Shown one piece after another: positions 8,787-16,812 of a stretch of DNA of 64,000 bases. A model generated the notes under the pieces. It searched no databases and was not told where the DNA came from. It saw nothing but the letters and a program-made list of their open reading frames with translations. The DNA comes from Pseudactinotalea terrae. Its GTDB lineage: Bacteria > Actinomycetota > Actinomycetes > Actinomycetales > Beutenbergiaceae. The stretch covers positions 307,566-371,565 of the forward strand of contig NZ_WNXZ01000004.1 of the NCBI RefSeq assembly GCF_009733845.1. The letters are read 5' to 3'. The position numbers and the translations under genes were made by a program. Position 1 is the stretch's first letter, and each line of letters starts with the position of its first letter.

Positions 8787-8815
8787 TTGCGCCACGCGGT
8801 GCCCGCGCTTATAGT
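8787..8815 (+). promoter_or_regulatory. promoter of sugar permease operon
   Basis: TTGCGC (8787-8792) and TATAGT (8810-8815) are separated by 17 bp, a good vegetative-sigma match. An operator follows at about +5, and a leader ORF with AGGAGGG follows 64 bp downstream. Confidence 0.65.
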
Positions 8816-8825
8816 CGAGGCGTCG

Positions 8826-8845
8826 ATGTGGCATCGTTACCACAT
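8826..8845 (+). promoter_or_regulatory. LacI-type operator copy 4 (permease operon)
   Basis: ATGTGGCATCGTTACCACAT is a near-perfect inverted repeat with outer half-sites ATGTGG/CCACAT, identical to those at 12845-12864. It lies just downstream of the -10 box, where a bound repressor would block transcription. Confidence 0.7.
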
Positions 8846-8879
8846 TCGTGCGGACATGGCAGTCCTAGGAGGGTGACAG

Positions 8880-8927
8880 ATGGTCGGCACCAAGGCTCAC
8901 CGAGACCGGCTGCGAGCAGCCCGATGA
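8880..8927 (+). CDS. 15-codon leader ORF coupled to permease start
   Basis: An ATG with a strong ribosome-binding site (AGGAGGG, six bases upstream) encodes MVGTKAHRDRLRAAR and stops at a TGA that overlaps the permease ATG (ATGA at 8924-8927). The permease has no convincing ribosome-binding site of its own. Either this is a leader peptide that couples translation, or the first codons belong to the permease through an undetected frameshift. Confidence 0.5.
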   Translation: MVGTKAHRDRLRAAR

Positions 8928-9880
8928 CCGCTGCACCGGCGAGCGGCACGCGCGAGCAGCCGACGCGGCCACCGATCAAGAACCGCAAGTACAACCGCCG
9001 AGAGGCGCTGGCCGGGCTCGCCTTCATCTCGCCCTGGCTGCTGGGGTTCCTGATCTTCACGCTCGGCGCGATGATCTACAGCCTGTACATCTCCTTCAGC
9101 TACTACAACCTGGCGACGAACACCGCGGTACCCGCCGGCTTCGCGAACTATGAGCTGCTGTTCGAGGACCCGAAGGTCATGCTCGCGCTGGGGAACACGC
9201 TCTTCTACGCGGTGCTCGCCGTCCCGCTGGAGCTGATCGTGGCGCTGTCACTGGCGCTGCTTCTCAACAGCGTGCGTTTCGGCTCGGGCTTCTTCCGCAC
9301 GGTCTTCTACCTGCCGAAGATGACGCCGGCGGTGGCGACCGCGTCGGTGTTCCTGCTGCTGCTCAACGGCAACCAGGGTGCGATCAACAAGGGGCTGGCC
9401 CTGTTCGGGATCCAGGGTCCGCAGTGGTTGCTCGACCCGGACTGGATCAAGCCGTCGATCGTGCTGATGACCCTGTGGGCCGTGAGCGGCACGATGGTGA
9501 TCTTCCTGGCGGCCCTCAAGAACGTGCCGCGGGAGCTGTACGAGGTCGCCGAGCTGGACGGCGCCGGGAAGGTCCGGCAGTTCTTCTCGATCACGGCGCC
9601 GATGATCTCGGGGGCGCTCTTCTTCAACTTCATCGTGCTGACGATCGCCGCGCTGCAGGTGTTCGACCAGGCGTACCTGCTCTTCTACCGTGACACGGCG
9701 ATGGCCGCCCCCGACGCCTCGCTGTTCTACGGCGTGTACCTCTTCCAGCAGGCATTCCGACAGTTCAACTTCGGGTTCGCGTCAGCCATGGCCTGGCTGA
9801 TCTTCGTGATCATCATGGTGATCTCGGTGATCCAGGTCAGGCTCGGCAACCGGTTCGTGTACTACGAGAGCGAGCGCTGA
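8924..9880 (+). CDS. ABC sugar transporter permease (MalF/UgpA type)
   Basis: 318 residues starting at MTAAPAS. After a basic N-terminus (IKNRKYNRREA) there are about six membrane segments, the first being ISPWLLGFLIFTLGAMIYSL. The cytoplasmic EAA-loop appears as EVAELDGAGKVRQFFSITAP, where the ATPase docks. It pairs with the following permease (TGATG overlap at 9878-9882). The cognate lipoprotein binding protein lies on the other strand at 11.4-12.8 kb, sharing the same operator. No ATPase gene is present. The start was chosen because the longer frame back to 8783 would run through the promoter. Confidence 0.88.
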   Translation: MTAAPASGTREQPTRPPIKNRKYNRREALAGLAFISPWLLGFLIFTLGAMIYSLYISFSYYNLATNTAVPAGFANYELLFEDPKVMLALGNTLFYAVLAVPLELIVALSLALLLNSVRFGSGFFRTVFYLPKMTPAVATASVFLLLLNGNQGAINKGLALFGIQGPQWLLDPDWIKPSIVLMTLWAVSGTMVIFLAALKNVPRELYEVAELDGAGKVRQFFSITAPMISGALFFNFIVLTIAALQVFDQAYLLFYRDTAMAAPDASLFYGVYLFQQAFRQFNFGFASAMAWLIFVIIMVISVIQVRLGNRFVYYESER

Positions 9881-10839
9881 TGGTCACCACGAAGGATCGG
9901 GTCCCTGCCGCAGCGGGCGAGCTGACCGACCCGACGACGCCGCCACCACCGCGGCGCCGTCGTCGGATCGCGCGCGGCGACGACGCCCCGCTGAGCACCG
10001 GCGGCAAGGTGGGTCAGGCCGTACGGTGGGTGCTGCTCATCGGCATCACCTTCATGTTCATGTACCCGTTCCTGTGGCTGCTCGCTGCGAGCTTCAAGCC
10101 GCGCGGTCAGGTGTTCGACAACCGCCTGATCCCGCTCACGTGGCAGCCCGAGAACTACGCCAGGGTCTTCGACGAGCTGCCGTTGCTGAACTGGATCGGC
10201 AACAGCATCTACATCGCGCTGCTCGCCGCTCTCCTCGTGACGCTGTCCAGCTCGATCGTGGCCTTCGGGTTCGCCTACTTCCGCTTCCCGCTGCGCGGCC
10301 CGCTGTTCGGGCTCGTGCTCGCCACGATGATGCTCCCGGGCGCGGTGACGTTGGTCCCGCAGTACCTGATCTGGAACAACCTCGGCCTGGTCGGGACCAA
10401 CGTGCCGCTGTGGGGCGCGAACCTCTTCGGCAGCGCCTTCTACATCTTCATGCAGCGGCAGTTCTTCCTCGGCCTGCCCCGCGAGACCTTCGAAGCAGCC
10501 CGGATGGACGGACTCAACTACTGGGGCATGTTCTGGCGCATCGCGCTGCCGCTCTCGGTCCCGTCGTTCATCATCATCTTCCTGTTCGAGTTCCAGGCCA
10601 GCTGGAACAACCTGCAGGCCGCGCTGATCTACCTCAACGCCGGCTCGCCGGACCAGTACACGGTGCCGCTCGGCATCGCCTCGGCCATGGTGAAGTACAG
10701 CCCCACGGCTGGCGGGCACGGCGACTACCAGTACGTCATGGTGGCCTCGCTGCTCGTCACCCTCCCGATGCTCGTGCTCTTCGCCTTCGGGCAGCGGTAC
10801 TTCATCCAGGGCATCGCCACCCAGGGTCGCAAGGGCTGA
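9880..10839 (+). CDS. ABC sugar transporter permease (MalG/UgpE type)
   Basis: 319 residues. A Pro/Arg-rich cytoplasmic N-terminus precedes six predicted membrane segments (first WVLLIGITFMFMYPFLWLLA). The EAA motif reads ETFEAARMDGLNYWGMFWRI. The C-terminus YFIQGIATQGRKG is typical of MalG-like subunits. It forms the heterodimeric channel with the preceding permease. It is the last gene of this plus-strand operon and is followed by a 538-bp non-coding stretch. Confidence 0.9.
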   Translation: MVTTKDRVPAAAGELTDPTTPPPPRRRRRIARGDDAPLSTGGKVGQAVRWVLLIGITFMFMYPFLWLLAASFKPRGQVFDNRLIPLTWQPENYARVFDELPLLNWIGNSIYIALLAALLVTLSSSIVAFGFAYFRFPLRGPLFGLVLATMMLPGAVTLVPQYLIWNNLGLVGTNVPLWGANLFGSAFYIFMQRQFFLGLPRETFEAARMDGLNYWGMFWRIALPLSVPSFIIIFLFEFQASWNNLQAALIYLNAGSPDQYTVPLGIASAMVKYSPTAGGHGDYQYVMVASLLVTLPMLVLFAFGQRYFIQGIATQGRKG

Positions 10840-11040
10840 TCCGCCGCCGAGTGGGATCGCCGGCCGCTGCGGTGGGCCTGGGAGACACCCGGGGCCTACG
10901 AGATCGTCGGCCTCGGAACGAGATTGTCGCGTGCGACAACGAGCTGGTGCCGTAACGATGGTCTCCGGACGCGGACGTAGCCGCGGGGATAGGTCGGTGA
11001 GTGCTCCACCTGCCGTACGTCGCGCCGGGCGCTCTGGCCG

Positions 11041-11132
11041 GCGTTGCGGAGTTGACCACGGTGTCGGGTTCTGCAACCTGTCCCCGCTCGCAGCGTTGCG
11101 GAGTTGACCACGAGGTCGGTTTCTGCAACCTG
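11041..11132. repeat. two 40-bp direct repeats, 52-bp period
   Basis: Units 11041-11080 and 11093-11132 begin GCGTTGCGGAGTTGACCACG and end TTCTGCAACCTG, differing at three of 40 positions. Each unit can fold, since the CGTTGCGGA start is nearly complementary to its TTCTGCAACC end. They may be intergenic repeat elements or part of a transcription-termination zone. Confidence 0.7.
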
Positions 11133-11282
11133 CACAACGGTCGGCGAAGCTCCGTTCTCCTGACCGCGACCCGCCCTGCGACGCGCCGTCCACGCCCGGT
11201 CATGAGCAGCGAGCCGGACATCCCCGGTTGTCGCCGGGTGAGGAAAGCGCGCAACGCGGTCGAGGAAGGTGTCGGGCACGCC

Positions 11283-11315
11283 AGAGGGCGGGCACCCGGT
11301 CGGTGCCCGCCCTCT
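11283..11315 (-). terminator. strong hairpin terminator, 14-bp perfect stem
   Basis: AGAGGGCGGGCACC pairs perfectly with GGTGCCCGCCCTCT around a 5-base loop. It lies 63 bp beyond the stop of the minus-strand binding-protein gene. It may also stop read-through from the plus-strand permease operon. Confidence 0.7.
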
Positions 11316-11377
11316 CAGCCATCCGTCTGGCTGTGCGCCCCCCGACGCTCACGCAGGAAGTTGCGACTGCCCTTGCG

Positions 11378-12781
11378 TCACCCCTGGCCGGCTGCCGCCT
11401 GCTCGTAGGTCCGCATCGCGGCTTCCTGCGCTGCGGCCAGAGCTGCCGCAGGCTCCTGCTCGCCGAGCAGTGCAGACGTCACCGCGTTCTGCACCTCGGT
11501 CTGGATCTGCTGACCAGCCGGCGACGAGCCGAACGACTGGCCGCTCGAGGCGACCTCGTAGTACGTGGCGATCGTCTCGTTGAAGCCGGTGTACTCGGTG
11601 TCGAGCACGTACTGCTCGCGGATGGACTGGTCCGCCTCGGGCGAGCCTGTGAACAGACCCGCGTTGATCCCGTTGCGGTCCGGGTCGTTCGCCGTGGTCT
11701 CGGCGCGAGCCGCGCCTGCCGCCTCCCAGGCCTCGAGCGAGGTCAGTGCGACGAGGTACGCACATGCAGCTGACGGGTTGTCGGACGCCGTGGGGATGAC
11801 CAACGACGAGCCGCTCGCGGCGGTGATCGGCTCACCGGTCTGCGCCATCAGCGGCATGCCGCTGATCTCGATCTGGTCCACGTAGGGCGTGAGCACGTTG
11901 ACGTACCACTGGTCGAACAGTGCGGCGCCGACCTGGTCCGCGACGTAGGAGTTGTTGTCGCCGAACACGTCGAAGCTGTCGACGAAGCTCTTGACGTTGG
12001 CGTATCCGCCCTGCGCGTCGTACAAGCGCGTGAGGAACTCCACGGCCTCGACGTTCGCCGGGTCGTCGAGCATCGGCTTGCCCTCGTCGTCGATGATGCC
12101 GCCGCCGAAGCTGAGCATCCACAGCGCCGCCTTGGCGACGCCCTGCGGGTCGAACCCGATCCGGGACGGCGTGGTGCCGTCGAGCACCGTCATCGCTTCC
12201 GCGGCCTCGATCATGGCCTCCTGGTCGGAGGCATCGAGCTGGTCGGGAGTGACCCCGACCTCGTCGAGCACGCGCATGTTCAGGATGATCGCGGGCGGCT
12301 GGTAGAACTGCGGGACCGCCCACACCTCGCCCTGGTAGGACACGTCGTCCACGACCTGCGGGTACCAGTACGACGTCGGGTCCACACCCTGCGCGTCGAA
12401 GCACGCGTCCAGGGGCATGATGAGGTCCTGCGCCGCGTAGGTGGCGACGAACTGGCGGTCCATCAGCACCATGTCCGGCAGGTTGCCGCTGGCTGCGAGC
12501 GTCGTGAACTTCTGTGCGTCGAAAGCCGAGTTGTCGGTCTCGACGGTGACATCGGACTCACCCACGGTCGCCTCGGCAAGATCGATGCGCGACTGCGCCA
12601 CCTCGTCGGCGTTCTCGAAACCCCACAGCTCGAGGGAGCCGGAGATGTCGGTCGAGAACTCGGGCTCGTCGCCGCCACCGCCGCCACCGCCACCTTCGTT
12701 GTCACCACCCCCGCAGGCTGCGACCGCGAGCAGGCTCGCTGTCGCGACTCCTGCGAGGAACGTCTTCCTTGCGTGCTTCAT
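11378..12781 (-). CDS. extracellular sugar-binding lipoprotein (ABC transporter)
   Basis: 467 residues starting at the ATG at 12781 (MKHARKTF) with a GAAGGGA ribosome-binding site. A basic n-region, hydrophobic core and lipobox VAAC with Cys near residue 22 mark a lipoprotein; a Gly-rich linker follows. The rest resembles family 1 solute-binding proteins. It should capture the sugar outside the membrane and deliver it to the permeases at 8.9-10.8 kb, which face it and share the same operator type. It is transcribed alone. The much longer frame to 13306 includes the promoter and was rejected. Confidence 0.88.
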   Translation of the reverse strand: MKHARKTFLAGVATASLLAVAACGGGDNEGGGGGGGGDEPEFSTDISGSLELWGFENADEVAQSRIDLAEATVGESDVTVETDNSAFDAQKFTTLAASGNLPDMVLMDRQFVATYAAQDLIMPLDACFDAQGVDPTSYWYPQVVDDVSYQGEVWAVPQFYQPPAIILNMRVLDEVGVTPDQLDASDQEAMIEAAEAMTVLDGTTPSRIGFDPQGVAKAALWMLSFGGGIIDDEGKPMLDDPANVEAVEFLTRLYDAQGGYANVKSFVDSFDVFGDNNSYVADQVGAALFDQWYVNVLTPYVDQIEISGMPLMAQTGEPITAASGSSLVIPTASDNPSAACAYLVALTSLEAWEAAGAARAETTANDPDRNGINAGLFTGSPEADQSIREQYVLDTEYTGFNETIATYYEVASSGQSFGSSPAGQQIQTEVQNAVTSALLGEQEPAAALAAAQEAAMRTYEQAAAGQG

Positions 12782-12844
12782 TGCATGTCCCTTCGGGGGA
12801 AGCCACCCGGCAGCGTCGTAGCTGTCGGTCGTGCCCGTCTGTTG

Positions 12845-12864
12845 ATGTGGGAACCATCCCACAT
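12845..12864 (-). promoter_or_regulatory. LacI-type operator copy 5 (binding protein)
   Basis: ATGTGGGAACCATCCCACAT, an inverted repeat with the same ATGTGG/CCACAT arms as copy 4. It covers about +1 to +20 of the binding-protein transcript, 63 bp before the start codon. Confidence 0.7.
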
Positions 12865-12869
12865 CGGGG

Positions 12870-12898
12870 ACGTTACCGGACCTGGCCGCAGGGGACAA
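12870..12898 (-). promoter_or_regulatory. promoter of binding-protein gene
   Basis: On the minus strand TTGTCC (12898-12893) and TAACGT (12875-12870) are separated by 17 bp. They are immediately followed by operator copy 5. Confidence 0.6.
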
Positions 12899-12972
12899 GG
12901 GTCCACCCAGCGCGCACAACAATCGTGACCGTCCCGTGATGCCGGCCAGGTGAAGAGCATGCCGCATCTGAC

Positions 12973-12999
12973 TAGGCTGGTCTGGCATCGATCCCAGAC
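12973..12999 (+). promoter_or_regulatory. -10 box and operator copy 6 (GH38 gene)
   Basis: TAGGCT (12973-12978) is a plausible -10 element without a clear -35. GTCTGGCATCGATCCCAGAC (12980-12999) has perfect GTCTGG/CCAGAC arms and the regulon core TGGCATCGATCCCA. It covers the expected transcription start, 20 bp before the GTG. Confidence 0.6.
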
Positions 13000-13019
13000 G
13001 GAGTGGTCCAGGAGGCCCC

Positions 13020-16000
13020 GTGCATCGCGACATCGCCGACGACATCCTGCGTATCCGAAGGGCGCTCGAGCTGCGGCTGCGGCCCGCCGTGCACGCCGAG
13101 CGGGTCCCCGCCGACGTCACGGTCACACACCTTCCAGGTGAACCCGAGCCGTTCCACGACGCCGTGGCCAGGACGTTCGAGCCCTTCCCACCCGGTTCCC
13201 CCTGGGGGCCGGCCTGGAGCACGTCCTGGCTGCGGGTCGAGGCCGAGGTGCCGGCTGCGTTCGCCGGTCGAGAGGTCGAGATGCTCGTCGACCTCGGCTT
13301 CAACACGGGGGGCCCGGGCTTCCAGGCCGAGGGCCTGGCCTACGACGAGGGCGGCGCGGTCGTCAAGGGCGTGGAACCGCGCACGACACACCTGCCGCTC
13401 GGTGCAGGGCTGCGCGCCGGCGAGCGGGTCCGCTTCTTCGTCGAGGCAGCCGCGAACCCCCGGATCCCCGGTCCGCTGCCCACACCGAACGGTGACGTCC
13501 GCACCAGGGACGAGCGGCCGCTGTACGTGTTCACGGGCGCCTGGCTGGCCGCCTTCGACCGCGAGGTCTGGTCCCTGGCGCTCGACGTCCAGGTCCTGCT
13601 CGAGCTCGCGCTGGAGCTGCCGGAACGGACGCTACGGCGCAGGCGCATCGTCGACGGGCTCGGCGCGATGCTCGATCTTCTCGACCCTCTCGATGTCGCA
13701 GCCAGCGCCGCCCGATGCCGCGAGGCGATCGCGCCGCTGCTCGACTCCCCGGCGCAGCCGACCGAGGTGGAGGTCACCGCGGTGGGTCACGCCCACATCG
13801 ACTCCGCCTGGTTGTGGCCCGTGCGCGAGACCAAGCGCAAGTGCGCCCGCACCTTTGCGAACGTCCTGCAGCTGGCGGAGCGCTACCCCGAGCTCGTCTT
13901 CGCGTGCTCGTCGGCGCAGCAGTACGAGTGGGTCAAGCAGACCCAGCCCGGCCTGTGGCGCCGTCTGCTCGACGGCGTGGCCTCGGGTGCGTTCGTGCCG
14001 GTCGGCGGCATGTGGGTCGAGTCCGACACGACCATGCCGGGTTCGGAGGGGCTGGTCCGCCAGCTCACCGAGGGGGCGTCCTTCTTCGCCGACGAGCTCG
14101 GCGTCGAGTGCGAGGAGACCTGGCTGCCCGACTCCTTCGGCTACTCCGGCGCGCTGCCACAGCTCTGCCGCCTGGCGGGTTCGAGGGGGTTCCTGTCGCA
14201 GAAGATGAGCTGGAACGCGACGAACACGTTCCCGCACTCGTCCTTCTGGTGGGAGGGCATCGACGGCACCCGGGTGTTCACACACTTCCCGCCGGCCGCC
14301 ACCTACGGCAGCGAGCTGTCGGGGTCCGACCTGGCGCGATCGGTGCGCGATCACCGGGACCTCGGCCCCTCGGGCACGGCGCTGCTGCCGTTCGGATGGA
14401 GCGACGGCGGCGGCGGGCCCACCCGGGAGATGCTCGAGGTGGCGCGGCGCACGCGTGACCTGGAGGGCTCGCCGCGGGTGGTCCAGCGCCGTCCCGCCGA
14501 GTTCTTCGAGCGGGCGATCGCCGAGAACCCTGACGCGCCGGTGTGGCGCGGCGAGATGTACTTGGAGTACCACCGCGGCACCTTCACCTCGCAGGTCGCG
14601 ATGAAGCAGGGCAACCGCCGGATGGAGCACCTGCTGGCCGAGGCCGAGGCGTGGTCGGCGGCCGCGTCGCTGCGCACCGGCGCCGCCTATCCCTACGACG
14701 AGCTGCAGCAGCTGTGGCGCGGCACGCTGCTCAACCAGTTCCACGACATCCTCCCGGGCTCCTCGATCGCGTGGGTGCACCGTGAGGCTCGGGAGCAGTA
14801 CCGGGACCTCGGAGAGCGGGCGGAGGCGCTGATCGTGCGTGCCCTGCACGCGCTCGCGGGGGAGGGGGAGCGCGAGCTGGTCGCGAACCCGGCGCCGCAC
14901 GAACGCCGGGGCGTCGCGGCCACCGCGCTGTCCCTGGCGCCGGGCGGATCCGACGGCACGCCGGTCACGCTCGCGCAGCACGGCGAGGACCACGTGCTCA
15001 CCTCGGCCCACCTGCGGGTGGTCGTCGGCCCCGAGGGCACGCTGCGGAGCGCACACGACCTGGCTGCGGACCGGGAGGTGCTCAGCGCCGGCAGCCACGG
15101 CAACGTGCTGGAGACCTACCAGGACACCCCGAACAACTTCGACGCCTGGGACATCGATGCCTTCTACGTCGGCAGCCGCCGTGCGCTGACCGACCGCAAC
15201 GCGGTCGTCACCACCGGGATGCGCGACGGCGTCCCGCACGTGCGAGTCGAACGCCACCTCGGGCGGGGCTCGACCGCCGTCCAGGAGATCAGCCTCGCCC
15301 CGGAGGCCGCCCGTATCGACCTGCGTACCCGTGTCGACTGGCACGAGCAGCACACGCTGCTCAAGGTTGCCTTCGACCTCGACCTGCACGCGGAGCGCTA
15401 CGCCGCGGAGACGCAGTTCGGCCACGTGTGGCGCACGACCGACGTCAACACCTCGTGGGACGCGGCGCGCTTCGAGACCGTGGCGCACCGGTGGGTGTAC
15501 GTGCCCGAGCCCGGCTACGGGGTCAGTCTGATCAACACCGGCACGTACGGCCACGACGTGGGTCGTGGCTCGAGCACGGGAGACGCCCGCGGCGCCGGCA
15601 CGACCAGGGTCGGCCTCAGCCTGCTCCGCAGCCCTGTGCACCCCGATCCCGAGACCGACCAGGGCGAGCACGAGTTCTCGTATGCCCTGCTGGTGGGGGC
15701 GGACCTGGTCGACACGGTCCGCGAGGGCTACGCAGCGGCGATACCCGAGCGCACGGTTCGTGGCGGCTCGCCCGCCGCGCCCCTGGTGCAGGTGGACGAC
15801 CCCGGCGTGGTGGTGACCGCCGTCAAGCTCGCAACCGATCGCTCCGGCGACCTGGTCGTCCGGTGCTACGAGGCCACCGGGGCGCGGCGTCGGCCGACCT
15901 TGCGGCTCGGGATCCCGGTGGCGCGGGTGCAGATCACCGACCTGCACGAACGGCCGAACGAGGAGGTCGCCGCGCTCACGTCCGTGACGCGCGACGGCGA

Positions 16001-16055
16001 CCTCCTCGCGCTCACGCTGGCGCCGTTCCAGGTGGTGACGTTGCGGTTCAGCTGA
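13020..16055 (+). CDS. GH38 alpha-mannosidase
   Basis: 1011 residues with no signal peptide, the typical size of bacterial cytosolic class II alpha-mannosidases. The GTG start follows AGGAGG. An N-terminal beta region precedes the catalytic domain, which begins at GHAHIDSAWLWP (about 256-267, Zn-binding His and Asp). The probable nucleophile is Asp371 in LPDSFGYSG. NQFHDILPGSSI gives further zinc ligands. C-terminal beta-sandwich domains follow from about residue 650. It should hydrolyse alpha-mannosides imported by the neighbouring ABC transporter, whose operator type it shares. It ends 8 bp inside the convergent ABC exporter gene. Confidence 0.93.
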   Translation: MHRDIADDILRIRRALELRLRPAVHAERVPADVTVTHLPGEPEPFHDAVARTFEPFPPGSPWGPAWSTSWLRVEAEVPAAFAGREVEMLVDLGFNTGGPGFQAEGLAYDEGGAVVKGVEPRTTHLPLGAGLRAGERVRFFVEAAANPRIPGPLPTPNGDVRTRDERPLYVFTGAWLAAFDREVWSLALDVQVLLELALELPERTLRRRRIVDGLGAMLDLLDPLDVAASAARCREAIAPLLDSPAQPTEVEVTAVGHAHIDSAWLWPVRETKRKCARTFANVLQLAERYPELVFACSSAQQYEWVKQTQPGLWRRLLDGVASGAFVPVGGMWVESDTTMPGSEGLVRQLTEGASFFADELGVECEETWLPDSFGYSGALPQLCRLAGSRGFLSQKMSWNATNTFPHSSFWWEGIDGTRVFTHFPPAATYGSELSGSDLARSVRDHRDLGPSGTALLPFGWSDGGGGPTREMLEVARRTRDLEGSPRVVQRRPAEFFERAIAENPDAPVWRGEMYLEYHRGTFTSQVAMKQGNRRMEHLLAEAEAWSAAASLRTGAAYPYDELQQLWRGTLLNQFHDILPGSSIAWVHREAREQYRDLGERAEALIVRALHALAGEGERELVANPAPHERRGVAATALSLAPGGSDGTPVTLAQHGEDHVLTSAHLRVVVGPEGTLRSAHDLAADREVLSAGSHGNVLETYQDTPNNFDAWDIDAFYVGSRRALTDRNAVVTTGMRDGVPHVRVERHLGRGSTAVQEISLAPEAARIDLRTRVDWHEQHTLLKVAFDLDLHAERYAAETQFGHVWRTTDVNTSWDAARFETVAHRWVYVPEPGYGVSLINTGTYGHDVGRGSSTGDARGAGTTRVGLSLLRSPVHPDPETDQGEHEFSYALLVGADLVDTVREGYAAAIPERTVRGGSPAAPLVQVDDPGVVVTAVKLATDRSGDLVVRCYEATGARRRPTLRLGIPVARVQITDLHERPNEEVAALTSVTRDGDLLALTLAPFQVVTLRFS

Positions 16056-16812
16056 CCTTGCTCCGGTAGATCGACGCGGCAGCCAGGTACGCCACGGCCA
16101 GGATGCCGACGCACCACGCCAGCGCGATCCAGATGTCGGTTCCGGCCGGCTCCTGGGCGAACAGGGCGCGGATGGTGTTGACGATCGAGGTCACCGGCTG
16201 GTGCTCCGCGAACCAGGCCACCGGTCCCGGCATCGTGGCGGTGGGCACGAACGCCGAGCTGATGAAGGGCAGGAAGATCAACGGGTAGCTGAAGGCGCTG
16301 GCGCCGTCGACCGTCTTGGCGGAGAGTCCTGCGATCACGGCGAGCCACGTGAGGGCGAGCGTGAACAGGATCAGAATGCCGGCCACCGCGAGCCAGGCGC
16401 CGATGGACGCACTGGTACGGAACCCCATCAGCAACGCCACCCCGATGACGATCGCCACCGAGATCATGTTGGACACCAGCGACGTGAGCACGTGCGCCCA
16501 CAGCACGCTGGAACGTGCGATCGGCATCGACTTGAAGCGCTCGAAGATCCCCCCCTGCATGTCGAGGAACAGCCGATAGGCGGTGTACGCGATCCCGGAG
16601 GCGATCGTGATGAGCAAGATGCCGGGGAGCATGTAGTTGATGTAGGACTCGTTCGAGCCGGTGTCGATCGCCCCGCCCAGCACGTACACGAACAGCAGCA
16701 TCAGCGCGATCGGCGTGACCGCGGTGGTGATGATCGTGTCGGGGCTGCGCAGGATGTGCTTCAGCGACCGGCCGGTGAGGACGCGGGTGTCGGTGAGCGC
16801 GTGTGTGGTCAT
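16048..16812 (-). CDS. ABC-2 type exporter permease (DrrB type)
   Basis: 254 residues with about six membrane segments. Recognisable stretches include the central IASGIAYTAYRLFLDMQGGIFERFKSMPI, split here by its position before the ERFKSMPIARS segment, which is characteristic of daunorubicin-type ABC-2 permeases. It forms the membrane part of a drug or lipid exporter with the upstream ATPase (ATGA overlap). It is the last gene of the PadR-controlled operon. Its stop overlaps the convergent GH38 stop region by 8 bp. Confidence 0.9.
   Translation of the reverse strand: MTTHALTDTRVLTGRSLKHILRSPDTIITTAVTPIALMLLFVYVLGGAIDTGSNESYINYMLPGILLITIASGIAYTAYRLFLDMQGGIFERFKSMPIARSSVLWAHVLTSLVSNMISVAIVIGVALLMGFRTSASIGAWLAVAGILILFTLALTWLAVIAGLSAKTVDGASAFSYPLIFLPFISSAFVPTATMPGPVAWFAEHQPVTSIVNTIRALFAQEPAGTDIWIALAWCVGILAVAYLAAASIYRSKVS

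Larger units (their letters stand above)
10840..11377. other. 538-bp non-coding region with hairpins and repeats
   Basis: No credible gene was found between the permease operon and the convergent binding-protein gene. It holds a short inverted repeat TTGTCGC/GCGACAA (10924-10939), two 40-bp direct repeats (11041 and 11093) and a strong terminator hairpin (11283-11315). Predicted ORFs here only translate the repeats. Confidence 0.6.

Noticed and set aside
7203..8876. 557-codon plus-strand frame opposite the FAD oxidoreductase
   Set aside because: Shadow frame: the minus strand has a complete FAD-binding protein with consistent start and operator.
9862..11193. 443-codon minus-strand frame over the second permease
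   Set aside because: Antisense to a clear MalG-type permease; its remainder only translates the intergenic repeats.
10896..11279. 127-codon minus-strand ORF in the gene-free stretch
   Set aside because: It consists largely of translated direct repeats and has no ribosome-binding site or family resemblance.
13632..15947. 771-codon minus-strand frame inside GH38
   Set aside because: Complement shadow of the mannosidase; no ribosome-binding site or motifs.
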